Positions 45,389 to 56,834 of a stretch of DNA of 64,000 nt are shown here, one piece after another. The stretch comes from Bombardia bombarda (Eukaryota; Ascomycota; Sordariomycetes; Sordariales; Lasiosphaeriaceae). The translations under genes were made by a program, and so were the position numbers. The stretch lies in the NCBI GenBank assembly GCA_030512295.1, contig JAULSR010000005.1, forward strand, positions 434,001 through 498,000, written 5' to 3'. The notes below the pieces were generated by a model. It was not told the origin of the DNA. It did no database searches and worked only from the letters and a program-made list of their open reading frames with translations. Each line of letters begins with the position of its first letter. Within the stretch, counting starts at the first letter, position 1.

Positions 45389-48300
45389 TAGAATATCAAA
45401 ACGTCTCCTCTGGTGTGTGGTGGGGGACGCTTGTCTTATACACGCTGGTGTAGATTGCTCCCCACCTTCAGACGCATATATTTTGCATACGGATAGTGTG
45501 TTGCTATTCGACTGTGATGTGATAAATCACATCGGGACCTGGAGCTCTCTCACAGAAGGGCGTATGCCAACATCAACTAGCTAGCCGTCTGTCTCGGCTG
45601 TGCAGCTAGCCAGCGAGCAGCCGATCGCTGTATGCTACCCACACTGCCACGCGCAGGAGAGGGTTACTCTGGGCCTGGGCAAGGCAAAGCGCGGGGAAAA
45701 GCCCCGTGTCATTTGACAGCCAACAGCCATGGTAATCCTGGGAAACGCAGTCTGGCATCGCCCATCCTGGACCGGGGCTGGCCAAGCTTTGGCGTGCACA
45801 ACCCCCATCCTGCAGGGCAAAGAGATTGTGTGCGGTGGATGTCAACAAGGAGGCGGGCGACAATAAGATGGGGGAGTGGGAAGAGAAGCCCGGGTTCGGT
45901 TGGTGGTCGTGGAGGATGAGGGGTATTCGTCAGCAGATGCGTGACGTGGAGCCTAATCTTCTTCACCCCCCTCGCGGAGAGCCACCAACCGAGATCGAGG
46001 AAGGCACGACAGGACGGCACAGCGCGCTGATACAAGTTTTCTCCAGTATCGCGCCAGGACACAACCTGGAAACACCTTGATGGTCCGTGCCGGCCCTTGG
46101 TCAATGTATCGCGCCTTCCACAACATTACATTAGCATTAGGGCAAATAGGTAACTTGGAATACCCACCATTGATCGCGCTCGTCAGCCTCGCTTTCCAAG
46201 ACCAAGTACTCCTTACCTAGGTATCTTTTGGTTGCCCTCGGCTTGGCTTTTTTGCCAACGCTTCATTGGCATTCGTTACGAGTTGTCGAGGAGCGCGCGG
46301 GGAGCATCCTCATTCTCAGTTTTTCAAAGGGCGCGGGCGCCCCCTCGAGCACCCTCCACCTCGCGTCATTAGTCTCACACCCTCTCCATCAAAGCGTGAA
46401 ATACCTTCCCGGCGATTTCGAGCTGCAATCAACACGTTCACAACACAACCTAAGCTCACAGGGCGCGCCGTTAAGTGTCGAGGTCACTTGGCCCCAAGTC
46501 TGCTCCAGTGAGTGACCTGCAATGCAGGCGCCTGCGCCAGGCGGCACTTCGGTACTTGACGACCACGCCTCTTCATGTCGCCGCTCCACTGGGTATCTGG
46601 CTTGCTAGGGTATCTCTGCATTGGTCAGCCAACCATCGAAATCATATACACTGACTTTGATGAATTTATCAGAAACGCGCGAGCGAGCGGATTCAATCAC
46701 CGACGACCTACATACCTAATAAACCAAAAATCAGGAGCTGAGCTTACGCAAGCAACAACCACAGTAGCATCGTCTCCTTGAAGAACATCAAAGTTATCGC
46801 AACTCCTTTTTCTGACCGAAGGAAGAGGGGGACAATAACCAGGCGAGCAGGATTGAGATCACGCCCCCCATGTTGGGCGATTGTCATCGTCCTTCACTAG
46901 TCTAGGTAGTCTCGACGTCCATACACACCGCGAGTACCTTGGCAGCCTGCCTGGCCTTTTTGCCCGTTGGGCGCCCGCTCGCCAGATATCTGCCCAAGGG
47001 GGTAGATACAGCACCTGCCCATCTTACCCCACGTCAAGCCCAACAGAGGGCCAGACCCCAACCCGCCCTCAAGCCCATCCCGCGACCACTCAACAGAAAC
47101 CACACCCAGCCGTAAGGATGGGAGGCGTGTGAAAACGGCCGAAAGTGCGCCCCATAACCCGAAATGCCAGTTTTCGCGAACCATCAGCTCGTTGCTGCAA
47201 AAGGCCCAAGACTCCGCGTAAATCTCTGGCTGTCCCGGCTGTCCTGGCTATACCCCGATTCGCCCCAGACTAGCGAACATCATAACGCCCGAGAGCCATG
47301 GACAACGTACACAGTAGTCTGGGATCTACCGTCAAAAAGCTGTAGACAGGGCTGCTTATCCACTCTGTTATGCTTCGTCATTCTTTTTTCACATTACGTA
47401 CAAGCAATATGACGATCAAGCCCTCATCGGTTAATCAACGTAGCAACCAAGCAGCGAGCGCACTCGTTGGACTCGTCAGCTCTGTCGCTTGGTCAGAAGT
47501 AGCTACTCGCGCTACTGCCCGCTCCTCGTTGGCTTCCATGTCTTGTCGGGTCCGGGCCGCATACCTTGGGGGCTGTGGTTGCAGAGTTTTCAGTCAGGTG
47601 CGTCTCCCCTGCATCTGTACCTCACTGACAAAGGCTTGGTAGTGCTGTCGATAAACAAAACCAGCTGTATCCTGATTGCTGCCGCATTTCAGCAATGTTA
47701 TCTCGGTCCATGGGGAGCAATGACAGACAAGACGTCCAGATAAGGCTGTGGAGCCTGCGACTAGTTCTAGTGTAGAAAGCTTGTGAGGTGCTATTAGGGT
47801 GGGGTCATCATCTCCATCCATCTCACCGCATCGGGCTTGTCATCTCCCGGGGTTGTTGCCTGTCCTGGTGGTCCCCTGTCAGAACGCTGTGATTGACCAA
47901 GGAGTTCAAGAACCCTGTAGCAGCAGCAGCAATAGGCTTCCATGAGACCTTCTAGCGGCCTTCTCCCGCTCGCAGCCCCCAGCTCCCAGCTCCGCAATCC
48001 GAGCCCTAGAAACGGACCAGGTTGCGACAGGAGCGGTCCTTTGTTGACGCCACGCCACACCAGCTCACAGACAAGCAGGTGAAGGACTCGGAGCCCTACC
48101 ATGTTCCGAAGGACTCTTGCATTTCCGGAAGTCCACAGCTCGCTCTCGTCTTTCCTTTTGGCGGTAGGTGATGTGCCTGCACCTGTGTCAACTTAGTTCC
48201 TTGAGGTCCTACGATGGCGGCGAGGTACTCTCAGTACACATTACACAGCACGGTCCTTGGAGTTCGCGACATGGATGGATGGCCACAATTCCGGAAAGCT

Positions 48301-49012
48301 CTCAGGTCCACGGAGAGATAGCAGGTATACGAACTCACCATCCTTGCCAATCTCAAGTCAAGACACGACAGGGCAGGCTTTTCAAGTGAACCGTGGTTCT
48401 CCCCCCTGGTCTATCCCATTGCAACAGAGGAGCATCCGAAGCGGGTCCTATCACTTCTGTTCTGGGCAACCCAACCTCTCTCCTCAACCTTGCATAGCCC
48501 GATCCTTGCTCTCCTCTTCGAATCTATGCCAAGTACCTACTGTTTTGGTCATCAGAAGTGCACAATCCCCTTTGTCCATTCAAGGACAGGTCAGGTCACA
48601 CATAGCCAGCCGCTGCCAAAGCCCTGCCTTCCACCTCGCCGTTCCAATCAATTCCTAGCTCAACCCCATTCACGTACAGGCGAACCTACCTATCTGCATG
48701 CATGAAAATGTGATCTATCCACTCCACTAACAGCAACAGCAGCATCATCAACATCAGACGTGTCACGGTGTCACACATATACCATGCATCGTATATGCGC
48801 TGATGTGGGTGACATCCAATTGGGGCAGTTTTCTAGAAGGCTTCCATGCATGAGGAGGGATCAGCTCTACAAGGGTTATCATCAGATGTCTATGCCTAGT
48901 GTCGAGGGCGGCAAACGGGCAGGCATACCCTCGGGCACACCACCCATCACGTCCAACTACTTAATCTGTGCGTGATATACATGACAAGGACATGGACATG
49001 CATGCACAGGTA

Positions 49013-49080
49013 AGTGTCAAGGACAATGACAAGGACAAGGACACGGACAAGGACACGGGCATACATTCACACGGACATGC
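49013..49080 (+). repeat. Degenerate GGACAA/GGACAC hexamer repeat
   Basis: Repeated GACAAGGACA and GGACACGG units upstream of a further set of ACATGCATACAT words. Confidence 0.7.
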
Positions 49081-49197
49081 ATACATAGACATGTAGCAAC
49101 AGATAGGAAAAGTCCAAGATGGGTACCTGGTATAGTAGTTCTAGTATGTATACGTACACTAGTAAATAGACAGTCGTATTCGTAATAAGCCGGTCAA

Positions 49198-51600
49198 TCA
49201 TGTAGTAGGCAAACATCTCGCGCCCGTGCTATGCGCCCGATGCTCCCTCTCCCTCTCCTCCCTGTCCCTCTCCTCCCTGTCCCTCTCCTCCCTGTCCCTC
49301 TCCTCCCTGTCCCTCTCCTCCCTGTCCCTCTCCTCCCTGTCCCTCTCCTCCCCCCTCTCCCGCCACTGCCGCTCCCTCCACTCACCGCCATCCCCTCCTG
49401 GCACAACACCAGCAGAATCAGCAGCAGCAGCAGAAGCAGCAGCAGCGCCAAACTGCATGGTACTCGTCTTGCGCCGCAGCCCCCCGGCCTTGAACCGCCT
49501 CGCCTTCTGATACGCGCGGTCCAGCTCCGTCTCCACGGCGCAGCGGATCCGCAGCGCCGCGACAGCCGGCCAGACGCTCCTCTCGCCGCGCTGGATCCAG
49601 TACTCGAGCGTCTCCTTGGTCGGCGTCTCGAGCAGACGCACAAAATCCCAGACCGTGACCTCTGGGACCAAGGTCATGCTCGCGCCGGAGACACCTTCAT
49701 CGACGAGGAACCGGCGGATGCCGGCGGGCAGCAGCTGGAGGGTGTCGAGCTGGCGCAGGCGGTGGCGCATCTCGAGGCTGACCATGCGGACGAGGAAGGC
49801 GGTCAGCGAGGTCAACTTGTTGCTGTTGCGGGTCTCGACGAGGGAGGGGCCGTGCATGTCGGACTGCAGGAAGGGGATGAGGTAGGGGCGGGCCTGGCTG
49901 ACGATGAAGTGGTTGACGTTGAATAGCTCGCCGATCCTCGCCAAAGGGGACCCGCGGCCCGAGTAGGACAGGTGGGTCCAGTGGCGGAAGTCGGCCGTGT
50001 TGGCGGGCTTCCAGGGGATGATGTTGCCCTGGGGGTCTTTGCAGAGGATGCGGGTCTCGCGTTGGCCGTAGAGGGAGGGGTGGATGCGTTGGAGGCGACG
50101 GCGGCGGTCCAGACTAGCTGGTTTTTTTTGTTCTTGTCAGCAAAGTTGAGACCTCTCTGTCTTGGATGTAAGAGAGACGGTGGGTGAACAACATACCACA
50201 TTCGGCGCTGTCAGATGATTCAGCAGCGTCGGCACGCCGCCCTGTCCCGCCGTGGCAACCGTAATATTGAGCACGCGCTTGCTGCGGTGATATGCCTCCT
50301 CAAAGGTCACATCGCCCACGTTTGTCCTCACGCATTCCTCCAGCACCTTCACATCCAAAAAATAGCCCTCCTTCCAGAAGCGCTGCGCTCTACGCAGCAC
50401 CGTGGCCCACTCCTCCCACAACGTCTCTATAATACTGCTACTCCGCTCCTCATCGCTATTATTACTATTGTTATTATTGTTATTATTATAACCTTTCCCC
50501 TTACTAGACTTCCTCCCCGCCCGGTCCGAAAAGGCGGACAGATCGATCCCATCACCACTCAACACCCGCAGCAGCTCCTCCTCGGTGTGGATGGCCACGA
50601 GCGTGGCGATCAGCGCGCCCGTCGCCGTGCCCGTGATGATGCGCGGCAGCAGGCCGCGCAGGAACAGCGCCTTGACGACGCCCAGGTGGCAGAGGCCAAA
50701 GATGGCGCCGCCCTGCAATACCAGCGTGCTCCGCCCAAAGGCCCGGCGCGTGTCGTGGATAACTTCGAGCTTGGTCTGCGTCGACATGGCTGATATGCTC
50801 ATGCCGCCCATGCCGCTGCCAAAGTCGGTGATGCGGCTCGGCCCGTTGCCCTCGCCGTCGTCAAAGTCGACCAGCGCTGAGCTCAGTTCCGGTCCGGCGG
50901 CGGCGGTGGTGGTGGAAGCAAAGGCCGTAGAAGCAGCAGCAGCAGCGACCTGCTGCGGCATGAGCAGCGCTCCGATGTCCTCGACCGCCTCGGCGACCTG
51001 TGTGATGTACTCCTCGATGAGGAACTTTGTGCCCGCGAAGGAGCGGTTGTAGAGTTTTGTGGCGGTGATGTTGCCGAGGTTGCGGACGAGGCCGCTGCGG
51101 AGGAGATCGACGACGGTGTCGACGTCGCGGGCGTCGCGGGCGGCCTCGATGATGGCCAGGCGCTCGTGGATCAGGCGGTAGTCGTAGTGGCGCGACGTCG
51201 CGTTGTTGCGCCAGAGGTCGAGCCCCAGGATGTTGTCGAGCTGCAGCGCCGCCTCCTCCCACTCCTCGAACACGGACGCCGAGTTCAGCACGTCGAGCCA
51301 GACCTCGACGGGCGTGCGGCCGTGGTACCACGCCTGCAGCTTCTGCCGCCAGAACCAGACCACGTCCGCCAGCATGCGCCAGGCAGACACCAGCATGGTT
51401 ATCGACCACCCCATTGTTGGGTATCGTCGTCGTCGTTGTCGTTTTGTCGTCGAGGGAGAAGAGTAGTAGTAGTGTAGGCCGAAGCGTAGGAGGAGGAGGG
51501 TGATAATTACGACAGCCAGGTAAGAGAATGGGAATACTAGTATAGGTGCTGATGATCTTGTTGCAGCCGTAATTGAAACATTCTCGTCCAACCCATTCAA
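49198..51600 (-). CDS. Patatin-like protein (DUF3336 + patatin) with degenerate catalytic motif and a frame break
   Basis: Related to fungal Tgl3/4/5 triacylglycerol lipases of lipid droplets. Exons 50197-51600 and 49198-50117, intron 50118-50196 (GTATGT...CCAG). About 774 residues. An N-terminal membrane segment (about 22-44) is followed by the DUF3336 region (about 75-240, AWYHGRTPVEVWLDVLNSAS) and the patatin fold: oxyanion loop LVLQGGAIFGLCHLGVVKAL, then IITGTATGALIATL where GxSxG is expected (Ala 326 in place of Ser, codon 50623-50625). The second part has LVWTAAVAS and LFNVNHFIVSQARPYLIPFL, but no DG(S/A). The frame changes between LVWTAAVASNAS and SLYGQRETRILCKD; one extra G in the plus-strand G4 run 50077-50080 joins them. 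A (Asp-Arg-Glu-Glu-Arg)n tail comes from a 15-base repeat. A poly-Asn stretch lies near residue 370. Confidence 0.85.
49261..49350 (-). repeat. 15-base minisatellite, six exact copies, coding
   Basis: Plus-strand unit CCTGTCCCTCTCCTC repeated six times with degenerate flanks. It encodes the repeated DREER of the patatin protein tail. Confidence 0.95.
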
Positions 51601-52045
51601 ATAGGGAAGGAGTATTCGTAGTAGTTTGATTGATTGATTTAGGTAGTAGTCGTACAGAGAGAGTCAGGCAAACACTCCCTCACTCCCCGCCGCCGTCTTC
51701 TTTCCCATTTCCCACTGGGAATGAAGCATGTGACAGCAGACAGACACACAGACAAGGATTGAGCCAGCCACCCCTGTCTAGCTGTCGCCGCTAGTCCTGT
51801 TGTGTGTCTAGCTTCTCCCCGCAATTTGTCCAAGTGCGCGCGATGCGAGCCGGCTGCCGGGTTAGGCGCGTCATACATTCTTGTATAAGTGGGGGGTTCT
51901 CGTCACGATATCAGTTACAGGAAACAGGTCAGCCAATATTTATCCAGTTGGAAATGCACAAAAGACAATAAGACGTCATCGAGCACTCTTCAAATTTTGT
52001 TTTGCCTTTATTTAGCTTGGCATCATTTCATTAAGTACTTTACAA

Positions 52046-52104
52046 GTGTGTATGTGTGTGTGTGTATGTGCCTGCCCCCTCCTCTCTCTGTGTGTGTGCG
52101 TGCG
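52046..52104 (+). repeat. GT-rich imperfect microsatellite
   Basis: GTGTGTATGTGTGTGTGTAT followed by interrupted CT and GT units. Confidence 0.75.
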
Positions 52105-52445
52105 CTGTATGTCCAGCCAGACATTCAACCGAACTGGGTAGATTCTCCAATTCTTCACCCCCTTCACTGTTTATTGATCCATCGCCTTAAGTCGCCCTTT
52201 TTCCTTGGCGCTCTCTCGCTAACTCACTAAATGTCTCCAAGCCAGCCAACGTAAGGCAAGGAAGGTATAAGTAGAGATAGACCAAGATCTTCTCCTCCAT
52301 CACTTACCTACCTACCTTGCTCACCACGCTGTATGTCATCCACCTAAACAGCCAGATGGTAGACACGCGCCCCGTCCGATTTGGACCTGAAAAAGAAGAA
52401 AAAAGGAAGAGGAAAAAAAAAGCCAATCCACCACCCAGTGATGCA

Positions 52446-52469
52446 TGCCTGCCTGCCTGCCTGCCTGCC
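52446..52469 (+). repeat. (TGCC)n microsatellite
   Basis: About six CCTG/TGCC tetramers in a row. Confidence 0.85.
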
Positions 52470-52497
52470 CTGTCCCCAAAGGCAATTGCAATGTTAC

Positions 52498-52519
52498 GCG
52501 ATGCGATGCGATGCGATGC
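52498..52519 (+). repeat. (CGATG)n short tandem repeat
   Basis: Four and a half copies of the pentamer GCGAT/CGATG. Confidence 0.85.
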
Positions 52520-53154
52520 AAAACGTTCCATAACCCACTCACTCGCTCGCTTGCCCATCAATTCTTTTGATCCATCCATCCGGAGGGAATGGAATGGACA
52601 ATATCGGCAAGAAAAAGAAGAAGAAAAGCACAACGATCCCATCTTCCTTCCTCCAATGCCTCATTCTTCATTCCCCGATCCTTCCGATTTTCCCTACCGC
52701 CGTGAACCCAAGAGCAGCCACGCACACACAACCACACACACAGAGACACAGAGACATACACACCGAAAGAGATAGAGAGCGCCCAAGTCAAACCATGCAA
52801 AAGGAATAGTGGCGGTAGAGCCACATACAGACAGATCTAACGGGCATAGCCCGACCTGCTGCGTCCAAAGTCCATCGCATATCGGTTATCCATATCCCAT
52901 TGTCCGCTGATCGTTGGAATTTCTGTAGCCTTTTCGGCCACTGAAGCTAAGCCAGCCCAAAAAAAAGACCATCACCCCAAGTCTATGAATTTTGCTCTCC
53001 CAAATCATCAACGCTTGGCGGCCGCCGCTCTGGCACGTACGAGATTTCTGTGACTCAGCAACATTTTTCAAGACGAAAACAGACTATCCACAAACGCCGT
53101 GGATAGTGGTTCCCATGTATCATGATAAGCCCAAGGAAGGCCATCCTCTGACCT

Positions 53155-56100
53155 CTAGTCGAGAACCACAAGAGGCGCATTCTTAGTGTTCCCCATGACC
53201 CCGCGATGCCCCTGACCCTGGCCACCATTTATCTGCTGCTGTTGCTGGTGGTGGTGTTGTTGTTGTTGCTGCTGTTGTTGGGCCATCATGGCTTGTTGCT
53301 GATGATGCTGTTGCCGTTGCAGCTGAGTAGGATGTGGCACCGGCGTCATTTGTGGCATCGGATGATGCTGCTGGTGTTGTTGTTGCATGTGGAATCTGCT
53401 ATTGGCCGGGGGTCCTGGCGGTTGGTGTAGTTGCTGTTGCGGTTGCTGCGGCATACCATGAACCTGCGGCTGCGGCTCGTGGCCCGCCTGCTGCGGTCCC
53501 TGTTGCGGTCCTTGCATACCCTGTGAAACTGGGTGCGGCGGCGGCAGCTGCGCACCCAACAGTGACCGAACTGCATTGCTAATAAGCAGAAGAAGTGACT
53601 CTATTCCTGTTTCCGGGTCGGCAGCCGCGCCCGTGCCAAAGGTCTTGACGCCTTCGATGGAAGTGGCAGTCCAAACCCCTTGCTGAAGCACCCTGTCGAA
53701 CTCGTCGTTCGGGACTTTGGCGCCGCTTGCTACGCCGGTAATGGCCGGGCGCTCAATGTGCCACAACATCTTGGTTTTACGGAGTTTGGCCTTGACGTCC
53801 AGAAGAAGGGTGCGAGGTGGACGTGGGGGACTGCTGGGGGTGGTTGGCAGTGTGAACCGAATCACCAGCCAGTCGATGGTTCTGTTAAAGACCTGGAACT
53901 GGCCCTCGTTTCGCAACGCAAACTTTTCCCACTCGTCCTCGATCTTCCCCAATCCCCTATAAAGAGGCAGAGTCATAATGAGCCACGACGGTAGCTGATG
54001 AAATTTGCTCGAGCCCGCAATCTTGATCAAAACGTCGAGGATGCGGAGTTGCGGGTTCCCATTCTCCAAGGTCAGGGCAACACCCTTACTTTGGGTAAGA
54101 TCCAGTCGTGCTCTCCAGGTTCGGTTCTCTGGAGAATGACTCGACAGTCCTGGCGGGGGTGGGCTGTTATAGCTAAATACCACCTCGCGAAGCGTCGCAC
54201 TTTCAGGAACGGCATTCTTGCCGGCCTTGCTGATGGCCTCCACTAATTCGACAAGACGCTCAAGGGCCCTGATGCGAGCGGCGAGCAGGTGCACCACAGG
54301 GGTGCCCATTTCTCCACGTAGTCGCAAAGCGAACTGACCAAGGTGTGGGTTAAAAATAACGTCGTGGTCGACGTTTGCTTTGAGAAGCCGGAACTTTGCT
54401 TTGTTCGTAACGGCGAGTCTGGCTTCCGCGATGATCCTGGTCCGCGGAACACGCTTTGCTCCATTGGGTGAGCCAATATCAGGGAGCATGGCCAGCGTTG
54501 CCTGGTCTTCAGAGTGGCCTTTGATTCCCCTAAAGGTTATCGGTATGAATTCTCTGGCCCAAGGTACCGTCGACGCCTCAGGGGCCGGCTGGCCATCCGG
54601 GTTGTTGGGGTTAAGCATCTCAGATAGCCGCACAAATATTGTGGGCAGTTTGACCTGCGAAAAACTGGAGTTTGCCAGCTCCCGGGTCGCATGAGTCATC
54701 CGCTTACTATGCAGCTCACGAAGGTCGGTGATATGAGAAACCATGCCAGTAACATATAGTGCCAGATTCTGGAAGAATGAGTCCGATAGACTCAGCTGTG
54801 CCGATGTCATAGGCATCTTAGTGAACATCTTGAGGCGGCCATTTGGTAAGCCGGGTCTTTGTCCTGATCTAAAAGTTCGTCAGTATCAAGAAGTACATAG
54901 CATGTTAATAATATAGGGAAAAGGGGTTACACTTACAACTCGACCAACCACCAATGGTCGCCGCCCAAGCTCATGCACATGATGATGAACCATTGGGGAT
55001 TCCAGCCGTCCTTCCTCATCCACACCGTCTGGTAGTTCTTTTCCCGAGAAGGGGTATCGTCCGAGAACACAATCGTCTTGATATCGTCGCTCGATATAGG
55101 CGACTGGGAAAAGGTCCATCCGATGCTGTGGGCACGGTTGTGAAGATCCTTGATTGTGTAAGCGCACCGCAGCTTCTCCAAGATTAGCGGTCCGTCCTCG
55201 GCCGGAGTATGACTCAAGTTGAACTTCCTCTCGCCATCCATAATGACAGAAGACTTGGGGAACATGGTGAAGGCGCCGGTTATGGGGTCCAATCCAAGCT
55301 TGGCGTCTTCTTCGTCGAACAACTGCACAGTCAGGGAAGAATCCAGGGGCTCATTCCTAGAAAGTTGCAAATCCAACCTGGCCTCTCTCTGGGAAAATCG
55401 AGGTTTGGTCAAAAGCTTCTGGCAGATCGATCCGAGTAGATATTCAACGTGCCTGGCGATGACTGTCGTCAACAAACTCTCTGTGAATATCGTTTGGGTA
55501 TTAAACGGAATGTCAAAGTCCTTGACTTCCACGTTATCGCGAAACCACCTCAAGTGAAGACGACTGGGGGATTTCGGATCTTGGATACCATCGGGTCCCA
55601 CGCCGCTGTGCACGCCGAGGATGATCCAGCTCTTGAAAAGTCTAGAATGCGGTTTGTTGAGCCAGTACTGTATCGCCATGGCACGGTTGAGCCTCTCAAC
55701 TTTCAGGGTGTCGATCCATCTCTCCTTGCTGAGCCGCACAGCCTGGCGACGGAACTCGCCAATCTTTTGGGTCAAGACAAATTCGTGGAGGTATTTGTAG
55801 CAGCCAGCCAAGCCATCAGCCGCCAAGGCGTCATTAACTTTGCGCTCGAGATAAGCGCGCACCTGGGATGTCAGCTCAGTCACGGCCGGTCTGAAGAGAT
55901 ACCGAAAATCGATGAACCAGAACTGTTTGTCAAAGTCCTCGTCGCCAATAGTCAGATCAACCTCAAACTCTCCCTCGACCCGAAAAGTGACTCTTCCGGA
56001 ATTGATGGCATATTCTCTGAAAGCGATTGGTATCTTGTCGTGTTCGTAATAGCTCAGCCGAACACTCAACAGTGTGTTGATTTCTTCGACCCAGGACGCT

Positions 56101-56834
56101 CTCTCTTCCACGGATATCGGAGAAAGATCCACGTAGCCAAAATCAGGCATCCAAGACACCTCACGTGTCGTCAGAACCTCAAGGGCGGTTCTCAGGTCAG
56201 GACTTGGCAGCTTCGCCCATTTTGTGGCTTCTTTCACGTCCAACAAACACCTAAAAGTATGCTCGAACCATTCTAGTTGCCCGACAAGATGCGCCCTGAT
56301 GTCGATGAGCCGTCCAACCTGACCCGCCTTCTTGCTCCATTCGGAAATAACGAGGGCCTTGACCCATCTTTGATGTATATCCTGGATGAAGTTCAGGAGC
56401 GAAGTTTTCTTATCCAGGCTCTCAGGAGAGGTGTCTTCCGTTCCGGTGAAGTTGTAGCCTGCATTTCCATTGGTCGTCAGGTAAGGGACAGGCTTGGACG
56501 CGAGAACCGCTATTTCCTCCTGTAACCGCCCGTGGGTAAACTGTGCAAGCCTGGTAAGAAGGAGGCCCAGGGGCAGGATCTCGGTCGTTATGTGCTGGAT
56601 CTCGTCGGGGAGATCGTTCATTCTCGAAGCATTCGGGGTCGCTTCCAACCTGCCATTATGGCTGTCCATGTCCATGTAAGAGTCGTCGCCGCCGTTCGCC
56701 ATGGCTGCGTTGTCTGCGAGAGCCTTTCCCTTATCCGGGGACATGTTTCCCTTCACCAAAGTTCCATTGGCGCCGTTCATCCATGGGCTTCTGTCGTGGT
56801 TTGTGCGCATGCCGTTGTGTGTTCCGTTTTCCAT
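53155..56834 (-). CDS. MED14: Mediator complex subunit 14 (MED14/Rgr1)
   Basis: Scaffold subunit joining head, middle and tail of Mediator; nuclear. Exons 54937-56834 and 53155-54868, intron 54869-54936 (GTAAGT...TTTTAG); 1,203 residues. It starts MENGTHNGMRTNHDRSPWMN. The conserved MED14 N-terminal domain lies at about 75-290: LPDEIQHITTEILPLGLLLT, FTHGRLQEEIAVLASK, LVISEWSKKAGQVGRLIDIR. Downstream blocks (WFIDFRYLFRPAVTELTSQV, LHEFVLTQKIGEFRRQAV, AIQYWLNKPHSRLFKSWIIL) are those of fungal Rgr1. After about residue 1040 the protein turns Gln/Pro/His-rich with long poly-Gln runs (plus-strand TGTTGTTG repeats at 53228-53480). Long antisense frames over this gene are shadows. Confidence 0.94.

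Larger units (their letters stand above)
45045..49197. other. Large intergenic region
   Basis: 4.1 kb with only short, unconvincing open frames. It contains a 20-base G run (45369-45388) and a degenerate GGACAA repeat (about 49013-49080). CAG-rich and TACCTA-type motifs are scattered through it. No RNA gene recognised. A multi-exon gene without a known domain could be missed here. Confidence 0.5.
51601..53154. other. Intergenic, patatin promoter side / MED14 3' side
   Basis: 1.55 kb with several simple repeats (GT, TGCC and CGATG types, listed separately). No gene seen. Confidence 0.55.

Noticed and set aside
45318..45584. Frame spanning the poly-G tract
   Set aside because: Poly-Gly from the homopolymer, no family, position depends on an unreliable run length.
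49261..49350. CRISPR-like array
   Set aside because: Direct 15-base tandem repeats without spacers inside a eukaryotic coding exon.
49231..49926. Antisense open frame with Leu-Pro repeats over the patatin gene
   Set aside because: Product of the 15-base minisatellite read on the other strand.
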